A stretch of 64,000 bases of DNA, taken from the NCBI GenBank assembly GCA_030248215.1, contig JASANG010001767.1, positions 72,501 to 136,500 of the forward strand, in the 5' to 3' direction. The translations under genes were made by a program, and so were the position numbers. A model generated the notes under the pieces. That model had not been told where the DNA came from, made no database searches, and saw nothing but the letters and a program-made list of their open reading frames with translations. This DNA is from Enoplolaimus lenunculus (taxonomy: Eukaryota > Nematoda > Enoplea > Enoplida > Thoracostomopsidae). Shown piece after piece: positions 22,201 to 32,959 of this stretch (positions within the stretch are counted from its first letter, which is position 1; the number at the start of each line of letters is the position of its first letter).

Positions 22201-25200
22201 TTAGAAACACCAAAAAATTATTTTTCACAATGGGCTGTACCAAACTCCAAAAATTGCTGTTCAATCTAATATACAACCAAAGCAGCTACTGGAAGTGAAA
22301 CAGAATCTGATTAGAGCATGTGAAAATAAACCGGTGCAAGTAGTTTATGTATAAAATTTCAGAAGTTTTCAAGTTACATGCAGGACAAGGTTAATGATCA
22401 GAATTTACAAAAGAAACAACTGAAAGTGCTAATATAACAAACCACGGCTAACATCATCTGGTTTCAATCAGATCCATAAGTATAATTCATACATTATATT
22501 TCGAATCGTCAGCCGTACGTTGTTCTCACTGCTAAACAGCTAATTTTTTGGGCAGCCAGAAGGGCCAGAACATCCAAGTGAATTAGAATAAATCAAATCG
22601 GAGCATGTAAAAATAAAATAGGTGATTTTTCGGCCATATTCACTAAATCTCTACTTTTGTCCTTGATGCCTACTGTGACAAATAATGTTTAGCAGAGCTC
22701 AGCCGGATACCAAACAAGTTAACATCCGGTTGTATTCCGGCGTTCAGTCTCCGATCAACAACAAAACGTTATGAGTTTAATTGTTGTCAGCGCACAAAAA
22801 TATAGATCAATCAAAAAAAGTTCTTGGCAAACTTACCTTGTCACCAGTTTCTTTCGAATACGTGATAACTTGGGCTTTGTAGTTGGTCGGAATACCGCCC
22901 ATATTGTAATGAACAGTTGGCAATACAGGAACGTTTTCTTTAGTTACGTCAACGCCAGCAAAAATCATTGCAGTCTCCGAAATTCCTACAAAACAGGAAA
23001 AGGTATGTAGATATGTTTGAGCCGTTTTCAGCTGCGCGCAGTATTTAGTAGCAAAATTTCTTAATAAAACATACCTTAGTTAGTTTGGAAACCTACCGCT
23101 AACTGTAACCATTGGAGAAAGAGCATTTTGAGTACGTAAATAATTATGATTACTTTACAACAAAACAATAGTAAAATTTGGTGATACCAATAAATCTATG
23201 AATCCTCAAAAACCTCTAAATATTATGACGCATTCTGAAAAAAATTTCGGAGGAAATCTATATCAGATACTGTATTTTCGATCACGATAATAGCAGCATG
23301 TTTTTATATTTTAAAGCTTTTTATAAGGAAAGATCTTTACTTTATAAAATTTTAAAAATTTCGAGGGGATGCCCCCATTCCCACCCCTAAACGATACTCA
23401 CCAGGCAATCGGGTCGCTAACTGTTCAGGCGGTAAATGATGCAACTGCAAATAGATGTGATCTTTTTCAGGGCCAACACCACGACCTTCCCGAATTTCCA
23501 TCGACATAGCTCGGGAAACAACATCTCGAGAAGCCAAATCCTGTTAATAGAACAAAACACTTTAAAACTTGGTTTTCAACTTATCCAAAGATTATGTACA
23601 ATCTTGCTCCAAACCTTATATATACTTACTTACACCATAGCTAGTAACATACCTTCGCGTTGGGTGCGTATCGTTCCATAAATCGTTCACCTTCAGAATT
23701 AACCAAATATCCACCTTCGCCCCGGCAGCCCTCAGTCATCAAACATCCAGCGCCATAAATGCCAGTAGGATGAAATTGAACAAATTCCATATCAGCATTT
23801 GGCAACTGAGCCCGCGCCGTTAGCGCCGTCCCATCCCCGGTACAAGTGTGCGCCGATGTGCACGAAAAATACGCCCTACCATATCCACCTGTGGCAATAA
23901 TTGTATTTTTCGACCGAAACCTATGAATTGTCCCGTCTTCTAGACACAACGCAATGACACCATTACAAGCGCCATCACGGTCAAACAGCAAATCCAACGC
24001 AAAATATTCAATAAAATAATTGCAATTATGCAACAATGACCTTCCGTACAACGTATGCAACATTGAATGCCCAGTGCGATCTGCAACACAGCAAGTGCGA
24101 TGCGCTTGACCTCCACGACCATAATCATAAGTTTGACCACCAAACGCTCTCTGATAGATTTTGCCATCTTTCGTTCGCGAAAATGGCATACCGTAGTTTT
24201 CGAGTTCTACCACAGCCCGCGCGGCTTCTTTACACATATAATGAATTGCGTCTTGGTCACCAAGCCAATCGGAACCTTTGACAGTGTCGTAGAAGTGCCA
24301 TTTCCAATTGTCCGGTTCCATATTTCCTAAATATAAATTTCACAACTTTTTCAGTCTAGTTAATGAATGAGGTCTGAGATAAATACAATGAAAGGTTCAG
24401 AAGTGCGTGTTGAATTGCCAGTTTCCGGACAATACGTACGTAACAAATATACACAAAAATAAAATTTATTATAAGCATTCACCGCAGGGTGGCAGTGTGC
24501 TATCGAATCCGCGATTTGACCGATTCCAAATCCGAACACATTACGATTATACCGAATTAGATTGTAAATCCGAATCTGAACCTTGACAAAGATTGTGTTT
24601 GATACGTCAGAACAGCACACCTATCTTTATGCAGACAATAGAAACATGTGAATTTTGAAATATTGAAACCTGAATTCATTGAAACATGGATTGAGGTTCG
24701 AGTCTCTAGCAGTAATAAAAATATTCCAAAAAAATCCAGCCGGCTTCAGCTTGATTTCAGAAACACAACCTGTTGTTTCAGAACCTTCCTCGATCGGCTT
24801 TCTCAAAAGCGATTACCAACTTTGATTTTTGATAAATTTGACACTGAATCCGAACTTTTGTTTCCACCCTACAGAAAACACTCAAATTTAGTTTGATGGT
24901 TACGTACGATTTAAAAAAGGGGTTATAGCTCACAGAACAGAAAGGGTAGTACGTAGGTATAATTTTTAGAAAATTTGCCATTAGTCATTCCGGCATTCAT
25001 ATAGTTATGTACTTCCCTTTATCCGATGCATAATATAATTATATATGTTGTGAACCAGGTGCGACCGGATACTGATTCGGATACCGGAACCGGATACGGA
25101 TAATGAATTTTTTAACGGAACAGGAACCGGATATTGCATATATTTATTTTTCTCTGTATTCTTAGCGTACTCAAGGTTTTTGTCTGTTATAAAGTTGACA

Positions 25201-26393
25201 ATTATTGATGCTGATAAACTGAAATTATTTAATGCAAAAATGCGTTTAACTGTCGCTCGCTTGAACTGCTTGGCTTGCCCAGAAATGTGCTTTATAATAT
25301 TCGGCACCACAACCGTAAATATTCGGTATCCGGTAGGTTTATACCGAATACGGATATCAGTTTTTGCCGGATGACCGGATATCCGGTCGTATTCTGGTTG
25401 TGAAATATATTTAGCAAGTAACAACCATATATATAACCACGAAGTTCGATAAATAATATTTTACACGTTGACATACGTATTATTACACAACGTATTGTTC
25501 CGCATGGCAGATAACGCATCTCATTTGTCCTTTTACATTACGTAATAACAAACACAAAAACATTTTTGCCCTGTAACGCGGCTCTAAATAATTCTGTGGT
25601 TCAGTATGTATATATATATATATGTGTGTTTGGTGCCTATAGTTCGAGCTCCCAAACGATTGCACATCGAGAACTATACGAAGCAAATAATTCCCAACCA
25701 AACCCCACAATTTACCCAAAGCTGCGTTGATTCCACCTTGAGCGGCGACTGTATGCGACCGAGTTGGAAACAACTTCGTTATCACAGCAGTTTTCATTCC
25801 AGCTTCAAGTACGCCCATAGCAGCACGCAATCCAGCACCACCTGCAAAACCAAAAACATTCTATTATATTACTTAAACTCACTAAAACAGCGTAAAATTT
25901 ATACATTTAGCAAAAAGTTAGGATTAAATTCCTGTGAATTTTAATGTTTCCACCGAAAAATTAATTTCTGAACTCAGATCACAAATTTAGCAAGTAGATT
26001 TTTTATTCAAAATTCTATTTTTGACATCTGAAATACGTACCGTGCCAACAAAATTAGTTGCTGAAAACTAAATTTGCCATTTAGTAGATAGTCAGTCAGT
26101 GCGAAGAGCACCCACTAAAAACTCCCTGTGATTACTGACCTAATAATACACAATTTGAATACCTTATTTACAAATCTCTTTTGTACACATACTTGTAAAA
26201 CACAAAACGTACCTGCGCCTACTACAACAACATCATATGTATGATCTAATAAAGAATAGTCAGAGCCAATCTTTCCCGTTTTTGAATTTGTTTCGCCTGA
26301 CGTATGAAGAAAAGCGCATGCAGCCGAATTCTGGCTACCGTTTAGCAGCACGCCACTTAGACTTCGGGTTGCCGCAATGCGAGCCAACATCAT
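19283..26393 (-). CDS. SDHA: succinate dehydrogenase flavoprotein subunit (complex II), eight exons
   Basis: Oxidises succinate to fumarate in the TCA cycle and passes electrons to complex II in the inner mitochondrial membrane. Exons, in order: 26393-26213, 25841-25716, 24326-23653, 23540-23402, 22985-22837, 21713-21405, 20966-20817, 19528-19283. All junctions have GT-AG borders and matching phases, giving 657 aa, against about 664 in human. Residues 1-35 form an Arg-rich, acid-poor mitochondrial targeting region ([12 protein letters not shown]). VVVVGAGGAG is the FAD-binding loop, [11 protein letters not shown] holds the FAD-linked His (about H90), and QFHPTG, GANRLG and GRACAL are catalytic or FAD contacts. 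The C-terminus VPPKVRSY matches the family ending. The start is taken as the first of two adjacent ATGs; a CCTGTTTAG just upstream could be a trans-splice acceptor, although the frame stays open further upstream. Introns hold repeats but no break is seen. Confidence 0.95.
20073..20150. repeat. short tandem repeat, 33 bp unit, in SDHA intron 7
   Basis: Two full units of TTCCGGTATTCATTCCAGCA plus CCTTTTCTGTATA and part of a third. Confidence 0.7.
20541..20712. repeat. two-copy 86-bp tandem repeat with GCGAAGCGAGC motif
   Basis: Units start at 20541 and 20627 (CCAGAAATTT). Each carries the GGCGAAGCGA then AAAGCCAAAC motif found at several other places in the window. It lies in SDHA intron 7. 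Confidence 0.6.
21952..22168. mobile_element. CGTACG-MITE (PIF/Harbinger-like) in SDHA intron 5
   Basis: Left GGATTGCGCTATACTCGTGC, right GACGTCCAGTATACCGCATC, followed by TAA. The interior has GGCGCCGTACG units and CGTACGCAAAAAAATC. It sits in the intron between the exons ending at 22837 and starting at 21713. Confidence 0.75.
25060..25395. repeat. CCGGAT-rich inverted repeat in SDHA intron 2
   Basis: CCGGATACTGATTCGGATAC on the left faces CGGATATCCGGTCGTATTC on the right. Related motifs recur at 52417-52520 and 60617-60680. Class unknown. Confidence 0.45.
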
Positions 26394-26584
26394 TATAACT
26401 AAACAGGTTAAATCCCTGAGATAAAAGCAACAATTGTATGCATCAGTATTATACAATGAAAACTTTTCAGAACAAATCATTTGTCACTGCAAATACAAAC
26501 TACAGCTAGGGTACGACGGTTTTAATTGTGAGTGCATGCAGCTAAAAATTAGTCGTTCTTAAAAAGTTCAAATCACATGACGAT

Positions 26585-26652
26585 TGACGGAATTACCCAT
26601 AACCGACGGATTCTCAGTCCAGCGTGCAACCACTGAGCCACGCTGCTGAGTG
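26585..26652 (-). pseudogene. tRNA-like sequence, solo
   Basis: Minus strand reads GCGTGGCTCAGTGGTTGCAC, a good A box and D-arm, then CGGACTGAGAATC-like sequence, but no clean B box or acceptor stem. It lies upstream of the SDHA start. Probably a tRNA pseudogene or SINE head. Confidence 0.35.
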
Positions 26653-28354
26653 TTTACGTATATTTGTCTTATAAAAAGCTCAATACTATACTCAAACATC
26701 CTGGTTCTTCCATTTTAGCGCTTCTGCATATGAAGGCACCACATATGCATCTTTTACTTGCAGCAAGCATTCCGCGTATCACAGGGTACGAATTAATGCC
26801 ATTCAGAACAGCAAGTATTAAAAAATCTTACCAAGTTCTGTTGATGGAATTCCGTGTACTAAATATACTTGAGAAGTTAAAACTGATATAAATTTATCCA
26901 AAATATATCACCTAGCTACGTATATACCTACTACAACAAAAGCATACAAAGAAATGCACCCAAAGAAGAAAACGCTAAAAAAGGGTGATTATTTATTTCA
27001 ACTTTGAGCAGAACTAAACAATGTTTGTCAACCAAACTTTGAAGTATCTTTTGTCCTGGCACTTTTTGTAGTAAATGGCAACGAAAATAAATCTTCTGAC
27101 CGTACAGAAAATAGTTTTTGTATGAGGAATCAACCGATATTAGTAGCCTAATTTTTCATGTTTTTATAATGTTAAGTCAGTCAGTTACTTCATTTGTATT
27201 AAGTTAAAAAGTTATGGAAGTTGTTTAATGTTGATAATTTTTTAAAAACGCGCATTTTGACAAAAAGTCTGTTTTAACAGAAATTGATCATAGCAATATT
27301 CTGGTTTTGCGACAACTCACGATTCCGATCTGAGTCCGGTTCTATTCAACTTGGTTCATCTCTGTACTGTTTCCTCTCCACTTCTTTAAAGCCTGCACCT
27401 CCCGCTGTCTATTTCCTCCAGTTTTCTATTTCTATCATTGTGAAGTTTAAGCAACAATTTAAACAGTTTTTAATATAATTTCTCTTCTACTCTCAAAAGT
27501 TCTTGGTTTAACTGTCTATTGCATGTCTCTACTGTCATTGGCACACATATCTCACACCTGACGCGTATTCAACGCTCGTGCCATCTTTCACAACCTTGCA
27601 AGAAATTTCAAAGTTGCAAAGTTCAGCAATTGAAGTATTATTAGGTTTCGCCAACGTTTCTATTTAAACAGACAAGTTTAGAAAATAATGCAGCTATAGT
27701 ATTGCCACTAGAATCTGACAGCCGATGGAGTGGACACAGTCTTTACATTTTACACAAAATTCTTGCGTACCAGGTTGATTCGGCGATATATAGCCTGTTA
27801 GGTATATATAGCCGAAAGTAAAACTGGAAGGGGCACAACATGAATGAAAACTGTGGAACCCGAGCCAAAACAGAATAGATTTTAACCGCAAGTAGGCCTA
27901 GGTATTTTGTTAAATTTTCAAGTCTTAAATTGTCTTGAATATAGACAATAATAGTTTTAAAGCTTAGATATATGTTTCAGAAATGTTTAAAACAAAACTC
28001 TGTCGTGTGTTTGTGACCTATTAATAAAACGATAGCATAATAAATTTTATTAACCCCTTCTCAGATTGAGTTCTATCCATGGTCCCAACAACTAATATGC
28101 TTCCAAATCGAAGTTCAAGTACAAACTGTGGAAGGAACTTTTGTTGGTGCATTCCAAGTTTAGTTCAGAACCCAACTGGCGAAAAGTAAACACCAGCCAG
28201 GCCATTCCAAAATTGGTCCAATTTCTATAACTACACAAGTATGCGTTGTATGACAACGTTCCATTGAATATATCGTTTATTACGAATCTGTGTCTTTGTG
28301 TACTTTTTTTATCGTTTTTAACGATATTGAGAAAGCTTTTTTAGCGTTGAATAA
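26653..28354. other. no gene seen
   Basis: About 1.7 kb upstream of SDHA without a recognised repeat family or gene. Short frames at 26664, 27284 and 27694 lack domains. A short frame near 28080-28160 reads IEVQVQTVEGTFVGAF but has no partner exons. Confidence 0.4.
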
Positions 28355-28625
28355 TTAACCCTTTCTCACATGAATATTTTCTATTTTCCCTGAGACCCAC
28401 TTTTATGCTTGGATTCGAACTCCAGTGACTGGAGTGGGAGGCGTATACCATCAGCACTCAGCTATAGGAGCTTGACGCTCGAGCCCGAGGGGGCTCTCAC
28501 GTATTGTGGTGATTTAGTACTATGTATACGTGTTACAATTGTTAAACACGGTGTGATATATATTATTTAACGTATATACACTGCGCTAAGTTGCCTATAG
28601 GCAACTCAATGTGAGAAGGGGTTAA
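28355..28625 (-). mobile_element. TTAA-target MITE carrying a tRNA-like promoter
   Basis: Exact TTAA at both ends, ends TTAACCCTTTCTCACATG and CAATGTGAGAAGGGGTTAA. A and B boxes on the minus strand; CTCGAGCCCGAG and TATTTAACGTATATACACTG downstream of them are family marks. Confidence 0.9.
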
Positions 28626-28754
28626 ATTTCTAGAGTATCACTATACATTTTGACTATTTTTAATGCCGTCCAGCTCTGAAAACCTTCGTCCAGCGCGGTC
28701 TGGCACCGTAGTGCAACGCACGTGAATTGTTCAATGGCACCGCTTAACAATTTT

Positions 28755-28922
28755 GGACCTTCAGGGGCGGAACGTTTTTCTGTCGGACTGCAATAAACTA
28801 AGCTTAAGCTTTAAACAAATTTTTTGTTAGGCTTAGGTTTAGGCTTAGGTTAGGCTTAGGCTTAGGCTAAGGCTTAGGAATAAACTTGTAATACTGTTCC
28901 GCCTCTGTTCTTTACATTGGCC
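28755..28922. mobile_element. TTAGGC-MITE
   Basis: Left GGACC joined directly to TTCAGGGGCGGAACG, right CTGTTCTTTACATTGGCC. Long tract of TTAGGC/TTAGGT units. Flanks ACAATTTT and AGAATTTG (6 of 8). Confidence 0.75.
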
Positions 28923-29313
28923 AGAATTTGCAAATAATAATTTTTGTACTTGCGATGCCGTACTGCGCCGCCCGTTGCCGCGATTCAAATTTGTAATTTT
29001 GCGCCACCCTAAACGATGTGACAATATATTCGTTATTGTGTTTGTAAGTATGTTTTTGTCGTGTTGCAAAAACAACTTTGTGAACCATTTTTCGGTAGAA
29101 ACAAACAGCGATCAAAATAACGGAAACGGAAACAGAAAACGGACATTGAAGTATAAAAGTTTGAAAAATGTTTTATTTTTCTGCCAACCCAATTGAGGCG
29201 TGCATATATTCACCGGTTTATACAAAATATTAAAGAAGAAATGGCGGATGCATGGCGAGCTTTGAAAATCAGCACATTTGTCAGATTTGATTTTTTCTAC
29301 TTCCTCGCAAAAT

Positions 29314-29586
29314 TTAACCCTTTCTCACATGAATATTTGCAATTTCAAATGAGATGTAATTTCAAGGTGACATTCGAACCCCAGTCTCACAGGTGGGAGG
29401 CGTTTACGATGACCACTGAGCTACAGGAGCTTGCTTGACGCTCGAGCCCAAGGGGGCTCTCACGTCTTGTGGAGATTTTGCACTGCGCATATATGTTAGC
29501 ATTGTTAAACACTGCTCACAGTGTGTGTATTGCTTGTGCATTATTGTATTTAGTTGCTCTTAGTATACTCTACGAGCGAAAGGGTA
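29314..29586 (-). mobile_element. TTAA-target MITE carrying a tRNA-like promoter, GTCTCAC subtype
   Basis: Left TTAACCCTTTCTCACATGAA, right end GAGCGAAAGGGTAGA with the TTAA decayed. The B-box region on the minus strand reads GGGGTTCGAATG and the A box TAGCTCAGTGGTCA. Pairs with 5873-6146 as a subtype. Confidence 0.75.
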
Positions 29587-29589
29587 GAG

Positions 29590-30745
29590 ATCTGCAACTA
29601 CAGAAGTTAATAATAAGTTTGACAAAGCATCACTAACTAGTAATAGGCGCTATACACATTTGAAAATATGGATCCTGATCTCCAAAACTTAAACTGAAAC
29701 TGATACAAAACAGTGACTTTGAAGCCTGAAATATACTGACTAACGAAAAGTCATATTTAAAATTGTTGCTAAAAGTTATTTGTTTAATTGTTATCCGCTT
29801 CATTTTTGAGAAATCCCCACAATTAATCTTCCAAAACTGCCAAAATCACAAACTTGCTGATTATAATAACTTTTATTAAAAGAACAAAATTTTCAGTAGC
29901 AAAGTTGCCAAAATATTCGGGCAAAATCTCTGCAACAACTGCAGCCGGTGGTCGATTTTACTACCGGAGCCAAAAACAGAGTCGTATTTCTGTTCAAACC
30001 AGTAAATGCAAACTCACGCCGGCGATTTTTTGAGCAAACTCGTAGGGGTTTGTTTCCGCTAGCAACGCCCACACTAACTACAGCAGTCGAGTGAAAATTC
30101 CTATTGTACCCTGGTCAATATTACCTTGACATTTGTTGTAAGTTTTTAAATTACTGACGTACACCCCACCTACTATCAATATCGCGTTTAACGCCTCGGT
30201 TGACTTAATTAGCATCGTCATTGAGTTTAAAGTTTAAAAACAGCAGCCTTTAGTAAACTTTATCATTCTATCTTAGTCTTACAGGTTTCGTACTTAAATT
30301 AGCCAAATTATAGTTTCAACCAGGCAAGCATATATATATGTATATATACATAAATATATAAAGAAATAAATACATATATAAATATATATATTTAGATATA
30401 TTTTATATATATTTATTTCTTTATATATTTCTCTATATATATGAACATGAGTGTAGAATGCTGAAAACTGATAGTAAACATTAGTCGTTGCCTGATAACT
30501 GCAAAAATGCTAAATTTACAAATATTTTGACTTTTATTTTGAAAATGAACCAAAGTCAACGGAGGTGTTGTGAAATTGAACGATGATTATATGTAATGCC
30601 ATTGTTAAATTTAGACAAAGTTGATTGCGCCCACAATTACGCAGTTTGAAAGTTGTATGCTTTTTGTTTTGCTACGCAAGATAGTTCAGATTGTTTTAAT
30701 GAGCTAAATTTGATCATAATTTATGGATGTATGTTTGGGCTTAAC
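29590..30745. other. no gene seen; AT microsatellite at 30330-30440
   Basis: AT-rich. A TATATA-rich run at about 30330-30440 can fold on itself. No open frame of note. Confidence 0.4.
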
Positions 30746-30750
30746 AAGTA

Positions 30751-30880
30751 CACTGTAAATAATCAATTCAGCTAGCGAGTTATTTCGTTCTGATTTAAAA
30801 TCAGTAAACATTAGCTCACTCTGAGTTCGGTTGATTCTTACTCTGAGTTGAGTTGACTCGGAGTGAATTGAATATAAACG
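30751..30880. mobile_element. GAGTTGA-MITE, left part
   Basis: Starts CACTGTAAATAATCAATTCA after a TA and runs through CACTCTGAGTTCGGTTGA and GAGTTGAGTTGACTCGGAG. Right terminus absent. Confidence 0.55.
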
Positions 30881-31060
30881 TACTACTTTTACAACAGGTT
30901 AAACCATATTTTTTTCACTCAGTTTGCTGTCCCGTAAAACGCCACTCTGCCACTTTCCGAGCGTGTTTTAGCAGCCATGTTGGCTTTGATGCGGATACCA
31001 TGATTATAATCACTTAACGGTATGGACTATAAAACTGTGTAAAAAATAATTAATGACACT

Positions 31061-31273
31061 GGCCAACGTAAACTACACGAGCGGAACAGTATTATAAGCA
31101 TATTCCTACGCGCAAGCCTAAGTCTAAGCACTAAGCCTAACCGTAAGAATGAGCATATTCCTAAGCCTAAGCCTAAGCCTAAACCCAAGCCAAGCAAAAA
31201 ATTAGTCTAAAGCTTAAGCTTATTCGACTGCAGCCCACAGAAAAACGTTCCGCCCCGGATCTTTACATGGGCC
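31061..31273. mobile_element. TTAGGC-MITE with perfect 8-bp target duplication
   Basis: Left GGCCAACGTAAACTACACGA, right CCCCGGATCTTTACATGGGC(C). ATGACACT flanks both sides exactly (31053-31060 and 31274-31281). Two CCTAAGCCTAAGC tracts inside. Confidence 0.95.
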
Positions 31274-31658
31274 ATGACACTTAATCTTGTCAATTCTTAT
31301 TTATGACTTTAAATGTGTTTTGATTTATACTGAAATTGTGAGGCCTCAAGTACTAACAAACATTTGATACAAATTCGGCCTGTACGTTTGTGCTCGAATA
31401 CCAGGGTCGTTACAAGTGGCAGGGAACAGTAACGGCAACCATACCTTGATATGTCTTATGTATGTGTTTATTTTTGACATTTTGTCATAAAAAGGCTTAA
31501 TAACCGGCATACGACACATACTTTGGAAGAGGTATCAAACCTTTAACTGATCAATTTCAATGGACAGGTAGGCGCCCCACTCATCACTAGGGTCAACTCC
31601 CAAATTTTTCCTTCTAAGCTCAGGACCCCACAGTTGGTGTCTTCGGGGCACAGGACTA

Positions 31659-32032
31659 AGGATTGCGCTAAAACTTAATGTGCCGGACCCCGCCACGTGC
31701 TGCCGCACATAGCTGCAGTACAACGATCGCCACAGCGCGCCTCTATGCGTTGCTTACAAAAAAATAGGCAAGTTCCATTTGGTGGAAATATTAATAGAAA
31801 TGGTCCATGTTACTTTAAGGAACGTCCAGGTTTCTGGTGGGTCCATAGAACTCTAAGTTCAAATTCTAGAATACATTTTTTTGCTTAGGCTTAGGCTTTT
31901 AGGAACACATTTTGGCAACGCTTAGGCTTAGAAATGCGCTTAATCTACTGTTACGCTTCTTAAAGTAACATTGGTCATAGAAATTATACCGTGCCACGTC
32001 CCGGCATCCGGCGGCGGGTATAGCGCAATCCT
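31659..32032. mobile_element. CGTACG-MITE relative, host of a nested insertion
   Basis: Ends AGGATTGCGCTAAAACTTAA and GGCGGGTATAGCGCAATCCT are inverted partners. Its middle was split by the TTAGGC-MITE at 31802-31976. Confidence 0.7.
31802..31976. mobile_element. TTAGGC-MITE (TGTTACTTTA ends) nested in another MITE
   Basis: Left GGTCCATGTTACTTTAAGGA, right CTTAAAGTAACATTGGTC. ATAGAAAT is repeated exactly on both sides (31794-31801 and 31977-31984). Confidence 0.9.
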
Positions 32033-32039
32033 ATCAGTG

Positions 32040-32235
32040 AGCCACCTACTGGGGAGAGACTGCTCTAGTGAGAAGCGCGAACCTCGGTACTTGCAGGCTG
32101 CGAGAGATTGACCTTCAATGGCTCTCTCGTTTTGTGGAGATGTCCAGACGCGATGTAGGTCTTAAACACTGCGCATTGTGTATTATATTTCGAGTACAGA
32201 ATTTGCGCTGAGATGCTCATATCATGTTTTAAGCG
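32040..32235 (-). mobile_element. decayed TTAA/tRNA-MITE remnant
   Basis: Keeps GGCTCTCTCGTTTTGTGGAG and CACTGCGCATTGTGT, which align with the middle of the family, but both ends and the boxes are degraded. It lies just upstream of a neuropeptide gene and may overlap its promoter. Confidence 0.5.
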
Positions 32236-32300
32236 TAACATAATTTTATCATTTTTTAAGATAATAAAAAGAAATAAAAAATAATCCAAAAAACAACAAA

Positions 32301-32954
32301 ATGCCAACGACAAGAAATCTCCGAAGTCCCGATGTCCCTAACTTTAAGCACTATTTGCCATACCCAGCCAGCGGAAATTCTACGTCTCGTACGGCGTCAA
32401 ACTCAATTGCAAGCAAATTTATTGCAGTTGCAATTATTGCACTGCAGTTAACTGCACGCGTATCTGCGTTTGAGCTGATTGCACTACAACCGAGTGCACT
32501 TCTTCCATCTCATGAACCGTACGGTGCTGGTATTCCAAAAGCAATACCACAGTCTGGGACAATGTACGGTAAACGAAATATAAACAGTCAAAATGCGCAT
32601 TATATGTTTGGCCATAACGCAAAACCGCTATTTGCAGTTATTCTACGAGGATGGGCACCACCAAAGAAAGCGTACCAGGAAGTGTTTGGCGAAGCCTCCT
32701 ATGACGAGGGTCGGTTTCGAAGTCCGGTGGTCACAATGGGAACAGCAAGCAAACGAGTCCCACTTTCGGGAACCCTTTATGGGAAAAGAGCTGGCGATCC
32801 GACGGTTGTAGCCGTTGTTCCGGAGAGCAAACGTCTGTCGGAATCGAGCTATGGGAGTAGAAGCCAATTTGGAAGCCGCAGTGGCCCGTACAAAATGGTT
32901 ATTGGTCCAAACACGATTTGGCGAGGCATAATTGCGAGACAAAGACGATTTTGA
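32301..32954 (+). CDS. neuropeptide precursor, NLP-10-like (SG[T/L]-Y-amide peptides)
   Basis: A 217-aa precursor. Residues about 40-56 (FIAVAIIALQLTARVSA) look like a secretory signal, but they follow about 39 polar residues; no later Met is usable, so either the start is far upstream of the signal or a 5' exon is missed. Two peptides end in Tyr-Gly-Lys-Arg, the signal for dibasic cleavage and Gly-to-amide conversion: AIPQSGTMYGKR (81-92, preceded by a single Lys) and KRVPLSGTLYGKR (151-163). A third unit, LSESSYGSR (179-187), has lost the dibasic site. The xP-x-SG-x-[M/L]-Y-amide pattern resembles C. elegans NLP-10 peptides (for example IPFSGGMY-amide). The products would act extracellularly on a G-protein-coupled receptor. 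A paralogue lies at 46812. Confidence 0.8.
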   Translation: MPTTRNLRSPDVPNFKHYLPYPASGNSTSRTASNSIASKFIAVAIIALQLTARVSAFELIALQPSALLPSHEPYGAGIPKAIPQSGTMYGKRNINSQNAHYMFGHNAKPLFAVILRGWAPPKKAYQEVFGEASYDEGRFRSPVVTMGTASKRVPLSGTLYGKRAGDPTVVAVVPESKRLSESSYGSRSQFGSRSGPYKMVIGPNTIWRGIIARQRRF

Positions 32955-32959
32955 GGCGA

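Noticed and set aside
22771-23010. Plus-strand 79-codon frame
   Set aside because: Antisense shadow of SDHA exon 22837-22985.
28080-28165. Frame reading IEVQVQTVEGTFVGAF
   Set aside because: Short, ends in a stop, and no partner exon was found nearby.
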